Below the pieces are notes generated by a model that saw only the letters and a program-made list of their open reading frames with translations, did no database searches and was not told the origin of the DNA. A program made the position numbers and the translations under genes. DNA of 64,000 nucleotides from Salvia splendens. Its lineage: Eukaryota > Streptophyta > Magnoliopsida > Lamiales > Lamiaceae. Shown here piece by piece: positions 50,646 to 62,178 of the stretch; position 1 is the first letter of the stretch, and each line of letters opens with the position of its first letter. The DNA lies in the NCBI RefSeq assembly GCF_004379255.2, contig NW_024599112.1:53547-117546 (forward strand), in the 5' to 3' direction.

Positions 50646-51267
50646 TGTTACAGACATGCTCCGTAACAAATCCGATTACTATCGTCTAGTTGATTCGGAC
50701 AAGCACCGACGGCCAGACCAGACTCGGCGGCAGTGTTCGAAGTGGCTGGCGCTGGTGAATCCCGTCGGCAGCTTAGGGTTGAAAGATTATCTTGCAAAAC
50801 AATACAAGTTGTGGGCAAAATATTTCATTAATTAAACGTCATCAACGAAATAGCCCTATTTATATGACTAAGGACCCTAAGGTTGGTTCGACTTAACCTA
50901 GACATTCGGGAAAGAACCAACAAAGAAAACCCTAACGGGGCTTATATATTCGGCCCGACACTAAACGCAAAAATAACAGTTTTAAACAAAAATATCCAAA
51001 AATAACATAGAGCAGTAAAAAAGGATCACACAACTCTCGTTAGTCTTATTTGGTGACATATCTTGGTACCGATCCGGAGCCTTGAGGTTCTCGCGTGATC
51101 TCAACTTCCTTCCCGCCGTCACCTTGTCGGCGTTCACTTCCTTCGGTCCCTCATCCATATCCGTCGCTGCTTCTTCCCCTTCACTACTCACCCCGCCGGT
51201 TGTCTTGCCTGCATTATCCCCTTCCGTAGGATCGATGTTCTCCGGCCGGTCTGGTGTATTCCTAACA
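50646..51267 (-). repeat. Gypsy 5' LTR (right in window), 622 bp
   Basis: Same sequence as 44105-44727 with scattered substitutions; ends at the TATAC duplicate. Confidence 0.92.
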
Positions 51268-51272
51268 TATAC

Positions 51273-52340
51273 ACATAGCTCTGTAGTTTTTTTTTATGTA
51301 AGTTTGCTCCTAGTGAGACGTCAGAAGTAAGATCACCATGTATTAATTTGGCATGCACAAAACATAAGCACCACTGATAAAAAATTTGTATAACAAAAAG
51401 AGCTAAAGAAACCCAAACACAGATTTACATCTCCCCTCCTTAAAACTTAGTAAAGTCTACAATAAATGGGAAAGGCAAGAAGAACCTCATGTCTCTTATG
51501 AGAAAACTTCATTTTGGATGGGTGGGTTGTGCTTGCAACGCAAAGTCCTCCTCCAAATGTAAACATAGGAGTGTTTTGGTCAATCGCCTAGATATGTTAT
51601 CTTCCTTTGGAGGGTATGCTTGGATAAAATGAGAACTCATAACACTTCTATTGCTTTTTGAAGGCCACTTAATGTTGTACTAAAAAAAGTCCTCCAAATG
51701 ATAAATTAGGTTAATTTGTCTTTTTTGGAGATCGGCTATTCTCCTTTAGAGGACATATCAGATCAAATGAGAACTCAAGATATGAATGAGAACTCAAGAT
51801 ATGAATAATCATGATAATGAGTTATAGTCACGCCACTCCAATTAAAATAACCCATAACTTTCTCGTAAATAGATAATAATATGACAATGAGTCAAAATAT
51901 TATATCCGTAACTTTAGTCAAAATATTCTCATACTATATCCGTAACTTTAGTCAAAATATTTCAAGTGATAAAACTAAACATTCATCTTCCAACCTTTAA
52001 AATTCCAACTATAGGTTACAATATTTCCTGCATTCAGTATGATGGAAGGACACATGGTTAACACTACGAATAAATGAGAAGATCAAGACGAGAACAAATC
52101 AATGACAAATCAAGAATTGTTTCTCATCCAAATCAGTTGTAGCAACAACTATATGAAGAAACGTGAACTAGAGCTCCAAAATTGTGGGTACAGAAGTACT
52201 TTGTGAGGGAGAACAGATTCAACATACAAACTATAGCAAACTGCTTACAGTCCAAACTCGTCGCAAAACGGAATGATATCCGGAGCTCATCCTTTCGCTG
52301 ATGACACAAGTATATGTTGGTATGGATACAGAACCTTTGA
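51273..52340. other. Spacer between gypsy element and helicase gene
   Basis: The right few hundred bases probably hold the helicase 3' UTR. The CCTCCAAATG/CTTTGGAGG words near 51550-51760 look like remains of an old element, but no borders can be set. Confidence 0.4.
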
Positions 52341-55300
52341 CTAATATCTGACAAACTGTCGCGTGTCATCTTCACCTTTCCTTCCATACGGGTTGCTCTT
52401 GCTGAAACCCATGTCGGCTTCCATCACTTTTATGTGATTTCTTCCTGAACTTAGAGGCATTGCTATCAATGTTTAAGTTCACTTTAGGAGGTGAACTGAA
52501 ACAAATGAAGCAGCCACAGCCTGCCAAGAACCAGAATCAGCAAGATGCGAAAATAAAATCATAAATTCCAATATGATAGAGGTGTTTTTATGGTATTTGT
52601 GCACAACAGTACTGCGCTCATAGTGACATACATATATACAGATAAAAAAAAGGCACTCCATATACAGATGTCAATGGGCCAGCCCTATTCAGTTTGCATG
52701 CTAATCGGTTTACAAATTATCAACCCTAACCCTAAACATTCCAGCATCACCTTGTACAACCTGTGTCCCTAATTTTTTATTTATTTTAGTGTAGCTGACA
52801 GGCTAGCCCGCTCAACTCGCCAGGCCGAATAGGCATGCCCGAGTAATCCAATACTTAAACGTGTAACGATTTTTCAGCCCTAATCCTTTATAGTATTTAT
52901 TATTTAGCGGGCTAATCGGGTCACCCCGCAATTTTGGGCTGAACTGACATCCCTAGGCCTTAACTTTATTCTCCTATGCACAAAAAATTGATAAAAAGTT
53001 TAGTGGTCAAAATAATTTAGATGTGAATTACACCAAGGAAAATTAACTAGTTCTACAGCCACATTCCGTAATACATTTATTTCGGTATGCACATGACAAA
53101 TGTTTCAGTTAGAAGGATATGAAATACCTCTAGATCAAGCCTGTGAACATTAAAGATGTCCTTCATAGAGTGTGAATTGTACGCGAGAATGTAAGATCTG
53201 TAGGCATCTTTAGCTGACTTGTTCAAATGATAGTTTTCAGAGATTATGTTTACCTGTATCACAAGCATAATGACAGTTGAGTTCTAACATAACCAGATAC
53301 AGAGGGAAGTGTACTTACTAAGAAACAACTAATTGAAAGCCTTGTGAACAAGAACATACCAATTTAGATTGGGCATTCACTATTTTCTTCTCATCATAAT
53401 CATACTCTTTGACTGGCACTTTTGCAGCCTGAAATTCCAGTAATCACATTTTCAGAGAATAATAAAAAAACAAGACAATAAGCATACGAAATTGCATCAT
53501 ATGGCATGCCACATTTCTAATACTAATAAAAGCAATAACAGCTGGATTAATGGATATAATGAAACAAAGAGATTTTTCATTGAATATAGAACTAAAAGAG
53601 ATCTTCAGCCTTCACAGTTTGCCGGAGAACATCCATGATTGATTGAGGAACATAAAACTTCAGTTCCATATGTTAATCGACTGAAAGGACTTTAACTAAG
53701 GAAACAACTCCCTATTTGAAATTTGGTTGAAGCTATTCATTATGGAATGGTAAAGCCCAGGACTCCAGCAACAGAACTAGATTAATGTAACATTGCACTG
53801 GTGAGTGTAGGCTTATTTCTATTATGGCCAAATCAATTGTCATACAATATTTCCATGGAATAACATAGGACTCCTACCTTGAGGTATTTCAGAAAGCCAA
53901 GCTCTTCTGGAATCAAGAAAAGCAAAGCATTCCCTTTCGCACCTGCCCCACGAGCTGTTCGACCAACTCTATGGACGTATTCCTGAAAGCATTGACACCT
54001 CGTGTTAGGAAGGGTGGGCAGGACACTAAAAACATTATGGATATACAACCGTCAATTTGACAGGAACTGGTTTTCATTACCTTGGGCTCATCAGGAGGGT
54101 CATACTGCACAATCCAGTCCTACAGAAAGAAGGGTAAACAGATTATTACCGCAAGCAGCGTATCTCTCAGAAATAAAGATCAGCTTATCACAAGTAAAAA
54201 AACATACCACTGCAGGAATATCAAGCCCACGTGCAGCAACATCCGTACACAATAAGATACCCTTCTCAGCTTTGCAGAAATCAAAAAAGGTAGAGTTCTT
54301 TTCTGCTGCTTTTGCTTGCCATGTATATCATCACAATCGATCTGAATGTATCTAAGAAGTTCTGAAATGGAACTTGACAGAATTGCAAGATGAGAAGAAA
54401 ACCATGACTTTCTTTGTCAGATTTTTCTTCAAGAAGGAATAGAGAAGATTAAATCTCTTGGCACAAGGGACAACACAATAACCTTGCTGCAGCCCTTCAT
54501 TGGTGACCTAATCATTTAATTTTACTTAGTTTAGAAGTTTAATGTTTAACCATATAAACAAAAAGAGAAAGTGAACAACTTCCACACCCTCTTCCTTCCA
54601 TCATCCACATCAATATAAACTGGCTTTGTCTGAAATGACAACCTTACAAGGTCCTCAACCTGAAATGAGTATAAGGTCTCCTTTTTAGTTTGTCATCATA
54701 TAGCAAATAAAAACATTACAATCCCATAAGCTGGAAACTACTCTTTTGTTTTAACTTCCAGCAAAATTCAAACATACTATGATAATTTAATTTTGAGGCC
54801 TAAGCATTGGCAGATCAGACAAGTAGATAATTCAATATTACCATTTCAAATTTAGATGTTGGATTACTATCAGTTTACTAGTTTTTTTCCCAAAAGCAAC
54901 ACAGAGAGACTTTCTCCTGCAAAAGAATAGATGTACCTTCTTTGTTTGTGTAGCTGAGAAAAGAGCTGTTTGCCTCTCCTACATAAGGTAGCATATTAGA
55001 GGTAAGACATGAGTTACCACAGAGTAAATAAACCAATTATTCACCAAGAAAATTTGATATTGAAGACCTAAAATTTATACTTCCAATGACATTAAAACAG
55101 AGTATGATCCAAATAAGTCAACCAAGGACTTCCAGATTCTTATCCATGAGAAACACACAAGAAGTATATATCCAATAATGAATACTTGTGTGGAAAGAAT
55201 TGCTTAACTAGCTCTGGTGATATGTACCTTGGGCAAAATTTTAATAATTTGCTTCATTTCTTCTTCAAAATTAGCTTCCAGAATCCTATCAGCTTCATCA

Positions 55301-57256
55301 ATCACAAGGCACTGCATATTCCAAAAAATGAGCATAGAAGGTAAGAGGTGTCTGACAACAAAAATAGACTAAACACAGAAGGATGTATTGTTCGGGAAAG
55401 CTCTGTATTTAAAATTTCACCACAAAGAAACTGATTTGCATATTCCAAAAAATGAGCATAGGATAGAAGTAAGGCAAGAGTCGTCTAACAACAAAAAATA
55501 GACTAAACTTTACAACAAAGATAAAGTGATCTGTGGTAGTAATTAGAACATGTTATGCAGTAAGTAGAATATTAGCAATGTTCATAACTTTCTCATTGGT
55601 AACAAATAAGATGCAGCATAGAAAAGGCTCATCAGGAGCATCCTTCTAGGTATGTAAAAAGAAGTTTCTTCAATACAGAATAACACTGGAATGGAAATGC
55701 TTATTACAGCAAGTACTCCATTTAAATAAAAGCACAATAAGAATCAAGCTGGGACATGGGGTGATGCAGGGAAACATTGAGTGGATGCAGTCATACCTTC
55801 AGATTTTTATACATAAAGCCCTTGTATTTTGGAGATGGTCAAGAAGCCGACCAGGGGTTGCTACCAAAAGATTAACTCCTTTGGCAATACGCTCTGCTTC
55901 CCCTCTTCGTGCTGCACCCCCAATTACCAATCCCAGTGTCTGCGAATGATACTTCAGAAGGTCCTTAGCTACAGCATGTGTCTGCATCATTTAGCTAAAG
56001 TTAAGTCTTGAAACAAGAACATTCAACTTAAAGGATCTCTCTGCAACCAAATGGTGTCAATTCTTAGGTTACAAATTGGAGTGAGGGGGTATATAGAGGA
56101 GTGTATAGCACACCCAATCCGAACAAATCATGAACCACCACCACAGTAGTTCATCAATCAGCTAATTAAAAATGGCACAATGAGCTTGACAAGATTTGGT
56201 TTAGGTGAACTGAAGTCTGAAGTGCACAAAGAGGTTTTTAAGGGATGCCATCAGACCGTGAGTTCACAATACCACAAAATGATTCACAAAATCTGAATGC
56301 ACAAGTTACCTAGATAAGTAAAGCAAACAAGAAACAAAAACTTAGTAGAAGGAAAATCCAACCACTAATACCCTAGAAAAGTTAGTAATAAGATGTATAA
56401 CTCTACCCAAGCTTAGACGACTACAAATACATGATTGTAAATCCATAAAACAGATGGCCCGCAGTAACAAACAACAGGTGAAATCAACTGTAGCTAAACC
56501 ATTCAATTCAATCTTCAGCATAGCCAAAGAGGGGCAAATATTAAGGTTTATGTGGGGCATTACCAATAATAATGAAAATGAAAAAGGTACCTGTATGGCC
56601 AACTCCCTCGTTGGACAAATGACAATAACACCAGTTCCATTTCGAGGGGTAAACCGTATGTTAAAAAGCAATTCAACAGCTGGAACCAAAAAGGCAAGCG
56701 TTTTTCCAGAACCTGTCCTTGCAGCTCCAAGAACGTCTTTTCCTTCCAATAGCGGCGGAATTGATCTAGCTTGAATCTTTATCACCCAACACAAATAAAA
56801 AAGCACAAACAATCAGCAATTCTAGATTACATTACGAATGATTCCTAAAAGGAACTCTTTAATTACCTGAGTCATGTACTCAAATTTCATATCTTTAATG
56901 GCATCCATAGAGGGCTTTGATATCGGTAGCGCTTCAAAAGCTTCGCTGCTCATAATCCCTGACGAATTGACCTTCATCTCACTCTTCAAACCACTCTCCT
57001 CCTTCTCTATCTCTTCTCCGGCTTCTCCAGCTGTGTTAATTTCCTTCTTCCTTTTCTTCTCTTTCTTCTCCTCCTCCTCCACGACCACTTCTTCTTCCTC
57101 ATCCATTTCGCTTACGGCGTCGTGTTTCAAGTCGTCTACTTGCACCTCTTCTTCGTTTTTTGGGGGCTTTGGAGTTTTGCTTTTGTCTCTGTTTCTCTTG
57201 CGCTTCTTCTTCGATGAGTCCATAGCTCCTTTAGCTAAGGTATCAATAGCGCCCAT
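52341..57256 (-). CDS. DEAD-box ATP-dependent RNA helicase, HAS1/DDX18 family (RH27/RH51-like), with one-base indels
   Basis: Twelve exons in gene order: 57256-56867, 56776-56591, 55981-55797, 55311-55228, 54978-54937, 54659-54588, 54507-54208, 54119-54081, 53982-53878, 53428-53360, 53253-53128, 52520-52341; about 592 residues. The N-terminus is Lys/Glu-rich and nuclear-type. All helicase motifs are present: Q region [11 protein letters not shown], motif [50 protein letters not shown]. The C-terminus ([30 protein letters not shown]) is that of HAS1. The family works in the nucleolus on large-subunit pre-rRNA. Five indels break the frame: -1 in exon 3 near 55820, +1 and -1 in exon 7 near 54366 and 54293, -1 and +1 in exon 12 near 52505 and 52407. 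No nonsense substitution and no splice-site loss is seen. An upstream in-frame ATG at 57382 is less likely the start. Intron 11 holds a small hAT derivative. Confidence 0.9.
52664..52956. mobile_element. Small non-autonomous hAT derivative in helicase intron 11
   Basis: The left side GATGTCAATGGGCCAGCCC and right side GGGCTGAACTGACATCCCTA copy the ends of the 6.2-kb hAT at 3735-9907, including the AGCCCG/CGGGCT subterminal words. It is 0.3 kb and non-coding. The left tip is damaged and no target duplication was found. Confidence 0.7.
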
Positions 57257-57388
57257 TTCGACGGCGGCGAAGGAGAAGAAGAGTGTGACGGCGGTGGCGG
57301 AAAGAGGGTTTGAAAAGGGGAGGGAATTAATAGCGAGCGGTGGAGTCCAGGGAATTATTAAAAGTGGAGGAAGGGCGCCCAAATTGAT

Positions 57389-57400
57389 TGGGCCGGCCCA
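57389..57400 (-). promoter_or_regulatory. Palindromic double site II box upstream of the helicase
   Basis: TGGGCCGGCCCA is two GGCCCA boxes head to head, 133 bp upstream of the chosen ATG. Site II boxes mark plant ribosome and ribosome-biogenesis promoters, which suits the HAS1 role. Confidence 0.65.
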
Positions 57401-57481
57401 TCAGAGTTTATGGTGGGATTCAATTATTAGAATGTGAATGGAGTGAGTTAGGAGAATATGAGGTCCATTTGCCAAAAATAG

Positions 57482-57722
57482 TACTCCCTTCGTCCTTCTG
57501 TATCTGAGTCGTATTCCTTTTTGGTTGTCTCACTGTAGCTGAGTCATTTCCTATTTTGGCAAAAAGCACCAACTTTTCTTATCTCTTACTTTATTATCTC
57601 TTCCTCTCTCTACCTTTTTCTTTTCCTACTTTATTCTCTCTTCACTTAACTCACTTTTAACACAATTTCTTAAATCCCGTGCCGACAAGAAACGTCTCTA
57701 CTACAGAGGGACGGATGGAGTA
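57482..57722. mobile_element. Stowaway-type MITE in the helicase 5' flank
   Basis: Left end TACTCCCTTCGTCCTTCTGT and right end ACAGAGGGACGGATGGAGTA are inverted copies. It lies about 225 bp upstream of the helicase ATG. Confidence 0.8.
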
Positions 57723-57852
57723 CTGTAAAAGTGAAATGAGACTTCTATTAGGGACCGAAGGGAGCAGTAATTTCTGGACGACATTAAAAACAACTTCTTC
57801 CTCCGTCTCCCATGTATAGTCCCCACTTTGATTTGCACGGATTTAAGATATA

Positions 57853-58092
57853 TACTCCCTCCGTTCTAAGGTAGTAGGGGGCATTTTTTTTGGCACGGGA
57901 TTTAAGAAATTGATTTGTTAAAGGTTAAAGTGGAGAAGGAAAAAAGTAAGAGGAAAATAAAGTAATAAAGAAAAGTGACTGTAAAGTAAGAGAGAGAATA
58001 CAGTTTTTACCAAAAAAGGAAATGACTCAACTATTTTGGGACAAGCAGAAAAAGGAATATTATGACTCAACCTACCTTGAGACGAAGGGAGT
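57853..58092. mobile_element. Stowaway-type MITE, about 240 bp
   Basis: TACTCCCTCCGTTCTAAGGT on the left is mirrored by ACCTTGAGACGAAGGGAGTG on the right. Non-coding. Confidence 0.75.
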
Positions 58093-58400
58093 GTGAAAGA
58101 AAATGAATAAAAAATTAGCAAAATATATGTCTTATTTTTATAATACTGGTATTAATTTTTTAGTAATATGTGAGTGAAATGATTTAGGCATACTTATTAA
58201 AAAATGTGAGTCTTCTTAAGTTATTCCATTTTTTAAAAAAAGGTCTTAGGATTTCTTTCATTTTCATAATTAAAGTATTTGAATATATACATAGTCTTTG
58301 AAAGGGAATATATGCCTTGCAATCTAGTATTGTTTGGTTATAGACAAAGGTCTAGAGGAGTTCTTTTATCTTTTTTTCGATAAATTTCCCTTTCTTTGAA

Positions 58401-58619
58401 TTCGTCGAGCATTTGGTATGTGTAATGTGTTTATACCTCTATAAGTTATTGTGTACTTTTGTCGAATATTTGGGTAGGTGTCACCAAGATACTTGCTAGC
58501 AGAGAGGATATTCGTCGAGCATTTAGTGTGTGTAATATGTTTTATACCTCTATAAGTTACTGTACACTTTTGTCGAATACTTGGTAGGTTTCACCAAGAC
58601 ACTTGCTAACAAAGAGAAT
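58401..58619. repeat. Direct tandem duplication, two copies of 110 bp
   Basis: TTCGTCGAGCATTT starts at 58401 and 58511. Each copy runs through ACCTCTATAAGTTA, TTTTGTCGAATA and CACCAAGA.ACTTGCTA. The copies differ at about a dozen positions, so the duplication is not recent. No gene is associated. Confidence 0.85.
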
Positions 58620-58620
58620 A

Positions 58621-58898
58621 TACTCCCCCCGTCCCATAAAAATATGGACATATGATATGACATGAGAATTAAGATAAAATTGGTAAGTAAGAGATAAAAG
58701 GAGAAATGTAGTTCAAATAGTGTTAGTGGATAGTGAGACCCCATTATTATTAGTTTTCTAATAATGTTATAAGTTTGTAAATAACATGATGTATAGAGTT
58801 AATAAATTGGGATAACTTTTCATAAATGGAAATGCCCATATTTTAATAGGACTGACGAAAATGAAAAGTGCATATATTTTTATGGGACGGAGGGTAGT
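58621..58898. mobile_element. Stowaway-type MITE, about 278 bp
   Basis: TACTCCCCCCGTCCCATAAA on the left is mirrored by TTTTATGGGACGGAGGGTAG on the right, around an AT-rich interior shared with 43600-43866. Confidence 0.8.
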
Positions 58899-59104
58899 AT
58901 GTTTTATATATATCAAACTTGGAGAGTTACAATATGGTAAATGATATCTCCAAAATTACTAGAAGAATAGTGGATAATTTCTCACTATTTTAAAGTGAAA
59001 ATTAAAGGAACAATGAAGCTTAATAAAAGGAAACAATATCCATTAAATAAATAAAAAAAACCAAGTACTAGATAAGTCTTCCCGTTCTACCAATGCCAAC
59101 ATAA

Positions 59105-60057
59105 TTACCCGATGACCTCATCGGGTAAGCCCATAAAGAACTCTAGCCGATCTGTTTCTTTAATGAGGGTGTCACACACGTCAAATTTGTCGTGAATAGT
59201 TAGCCCAAGAATTTGGCCCAAATGATCGTATACCTCATTCCATCCCTTGCTTATAGCAATTTCATTACCGATTTTGTAAGATAAGACTTTCATTTGAGAA
59301 TTGTTGTCATTGTGCATTTCACTAAACAAATCAAAGAAACATCCACCCCATCACCAATGTTGTAATTTTTATAGGATTGTTTTGGAGGTGGGTAATCTCT
59401 TTTGCCTTGGACACATTTTCCTCCGCTACATCGTTGAGAATACTATCTTGAACATTCCCATTCGCAAAAAACGTCTCTAAGTTGACATGGTAATCACCAA
59501 TCGACTCTCATGCTCCCTATTTGTCATATCCATCTAGTACATTAATAGATTCGAGATATCTTCAATGTTCATGCCATTCGCTCGGTCATGACCAAATATG
59601 TGTTTTCAGCATTTCAGTTAACATGAGGCATAAAGATCAAATATCATTATCATTTCAAAACCTAAAGTTTGAAAATAAATCCACGGAGTTGTAATAGTAT
59701 AAATAAATTTTATAAAATACATAGATGATCTGTTGTTCGTTCTCACACTCAATCCCGTGATCCCCATTGAGTTTGAATTCAATCCCACTACGAGTCTGCG
59801 ACTGAGAGTTTCTTGCAGCGAGTAACAACTCTTCGTCCATGTAGTCATTTTTTATACAATGTGAGGGTAAGCCCTTATATTAGTTTTAGAGAAATCACAT
59901 TTCAAAGCATCTTCAAATGAGGGTATTCAGTTATTAAACCATTGTCCCACTTCCTTCCTTCACGAAAAGACCAACCACGTCTTGTCTTTTCTCTTTTGTT
60001 GGGTTTGATACACCCCATATTACTACTACTTGTGGAGAAGATCTTCATTGACGACAT
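59105..60057 (-). pseudogene. Myb/SANT-like DNA-binding protein of the transposon-linked type, decayed
   Basis: Fragments on the minus strand lie in family order but different frames. Near 60057: MSSMKIFSTSSSNMG, then EKTRRGWSFREG and KWDNGLITEYPHLKML, like the start of the Myb/SANT domain. Near 59500-59330: FANGNVQDSILND and ITHLQNNP. At 59329-59105: KIGNEIAISKGWNEVYDHLG, then DTLIKETDRLEFFMGLPDEV, like the family C-terminus. Such proteins form a large plant family related to PIF/Harbinger accessory proteins. Stops and gaps, including a loss in the N-terminal domain, show it is not functional. Assignment rests on pattern memory only. Confidence 0.5.
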
Positions 60058-60559
60058 ATGAGCGTCCGTGTGAAATTCATTAAAAATAAATTACTCAGTT
60101 ATTATAGAGTGCTACACATAATCACATACCTTGTGTCCCATGACTATAACCGACCACCATTTTTGAACCTCGACCCTCGGCCATGCCTGACCCACAATGA
60201 AAAAATATAGTTTAATTCCAAAATAAACTAAATTAAGAACAAATGTGTTGATGATTTAACATTTAGCGTACTATAGTATTTCCAACAACAACAATATTGA
60301 TGATTTGATTGACTATTGCCAAACCATTACATTAATAGAATTAGCAATTTAAGGAAGCGTAACTAAAGGCAATTGAGAAAACTTCTTTTATAGTTTAGGG
60401 GGTCGAGTCAACACGGGGTAGATAGGGAACCATGATTGATTCTCCTTTAAAAGAAACTTCTTTTAAAGTTTAGAGGTTCGAGTAAGTACTTTGTAGTTTA
60501 AAAAAAATTAACTCCTTATATAGGGAGGTAATTACAAATAAACTCATATACTATAGATA
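60058..60559. other. Spacer with short GTTTAG/TTAAAGAAG repeats
   Basis: AACTTCTTTTATAGTTTAGG and AACTTCTTTTAAAGTTTAGA occur near 60379 and 60449 and are followed by similar GTTCGAGT words. This may be a short duplication or a SINE tail. No coding exon is seen. Confidence 0.35.
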
Positions 60560-60647
60560 GGAGGAAATTATAACTGATGTCAGAGAGCTCGAACTCAGAC
60601 ACCTCATGCAATAATGTCTAAGCTCCTTGCCGCTAGACAAAGGCTCT
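60560..60647 (-). mobile_element. Possible tRNA-derived SINE head
   Basis: On the minus strand GAGCCTTTGTCTAGCGGCAA contains an A-box-like TAGCGGCAAGGAG. About 45 bases later GAGTTCGAGCTC resembles a B box (GGTTCGANTCC). The spacing fits an RNA polymerase III promoter. No cloverleaf of a real tRNA can be drawn, and the tail was not delimited. It ends exactly where the LTR at 60648 begins. Confidence 0.4.
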
Positions 60648-62178
60648 TGAGAGAGGATTTTTGCACGTGTGTCGTGTGCACGTGTTCCCCCTTTTCACAA
60701 GATTTATAATTTTCTCCCACTAATGCAACGAATATTAAAAAAGTGTAAGCGGCAAGAGCGGGGTCCAACCACCAAGACTAGGGACCTACTCGAGATTGTT
60801 CCTACGACACAATCGGAAGAGTAATCGCTGCTGCCACGCATTCATTAAGGGCTGAGTTTTTAACTACTAGACCTGAGAATTTAAACCATAATCTATTCTA
60901 TCTACTGGATCAAGAGAACTGAAGGTGCTTCAAATGTAACTGCAATCATGATTTGAAACTGAAAATTAACTTTAGATCATTCACCAAATTTCCTGGGTCA
61001 AGCAAATAAGTTTCCTAAAACAGCCAGACAGCGGAGCATAAGAAAAGCAACATAGCAGATTTCCCTAAATAGCTACTGACAAGAAAGCTGCAACTAACAA
61101 ACTAAAGCAGACCTGATTCTAACCACCAGCAAACTTCGTCTTCTTCATGAATCCTACGGGAAATACAGAAAAACAGAGCATTTAACACCATGAAAACAGA
61201 TCAATCTCAGATCTAAATTTAAACATGAAATTAAAGCCTAAACTAACAGATCTAAGCTACTGGGTCTAGCAGAAAGCGGAATAAACACAGATTAACCTTG
61301 CATGCATCACCTAAACTAACAAATCTCAGAAATCGAGCACATGAACAACGAGATCTTAACCTCTACACTACTGGGAATCATGTAAACATCATGGATCTAA
61401 ACATCTAAGCCACCAATTGCGAAAAGCATCCAAGAAACATGAGTAAATAGCATCATCAACATGAAAATAAACACCAAGCTTCATAAAACCAGAAATAGGT
61501 CGAGATCCAAAGGCGGAGTCGTCAATTCCTCCAATGAAACTCGAGATCTAACTACATCGTCTCAAAAGCGGTAAAGAAAGCAAGATCCAACGTCGGAGTC
61601 GTCAATTCCCCCGTCGAAACCATTGAACTAAGCTAAGAAATCAACAACTAAACTAAACTAAGCTAAGAAAGAAAGCGGTGGCGTTAAGCGCCTATGAGAG
61701 TTTCCTACCTAAACTACGAGAATGGTAGCGTTAAGCGCTACTGAGAACTTCCTACCTAACTACCATAGCGTTAAGCCCTCTTCTTCATTCATGTTGGTCC
61801 CTTTATATAGGGAGGCTTCAAGCTCGAATCCCTAGGGTATGCTCTTCATGATTTGACGTTTGTACCCTTAAAATAGGATCTTTTAAATCTGTTCCTTTCT
61901 TCACTTTTTCTGCTCCATTTTCCCCGCCCCGGGTAATTTGTGTGCATTCCTGAGTCAGGCAGATTTTTCACACACCTGCCCTCCTGATAATTCTCCTTAA
62001 CCTAGCGGACTTTTGACACTTTTTACTCATTTTCTGCTCATTTTGCATCTGCTCGGTCAATTTGCAGCATCTACTTGACCCAGCAAATATCTGCACACTT
62101 AATCTCAAATTGCGCATTATCTCTCCAAAAAAAACATGTGATATCACCAAAAAGCAATGCATGAAACGAGCCTTATCA
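60648..62178 (-). repeat. 3' LTR (1531 bp) of an LTR retrotransposon running off the right edge
   Basis: On the minus strand it starts TGATAAGGCTCGTTTCATGC at 62178 and ends ATCCTCTCTCA at 60648. Start, end, the GTGGCAGCAGC block and length match the solo LTRs at 6410-7915 and 47651-49136. Unlike those, the adjoining sequence (GGTTTAAGTGTGAGCAGTT on the minus strand) is not a target copy but retroelement 3' sequence. The middle carries a TATATAGGGAGG block where the TATA box of the other copies lies. Confidence 0.8.

Larger units (their letters stand above)
44105..51267 (-). mobile_element. Ty3/gypsy retrotransposon, 7163 bp, degraded, with nested solo LTR
   Basis: LTRs at 44105-44727 and 50646-51267 begin TGTTACAGAC and end CCTAACA as read on the plus strand. 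TATAC flanks the element at 44100-44104 and 51268-51272. The order on the minus strand is gag, protease, reverse transcriptase, RNase H, integrase, so this is Ty3/gypsy. Several stops and frame changes break the coding region, and the LTRs differ at many sites, so it is older than the copia element. A 1486-bp solo LTR splits it at the protease. Confidence 0.93.

Noticed and set aside
57257..57382. Longer helicase start at ATG 57382
   Set aside because: The extra residues are hydrophobic and unlike the Lys/Glu-rich nuclear N-terminus of the family, and the frame there overlaps the likely promoter near the site II box. It was kept only as an alternative.
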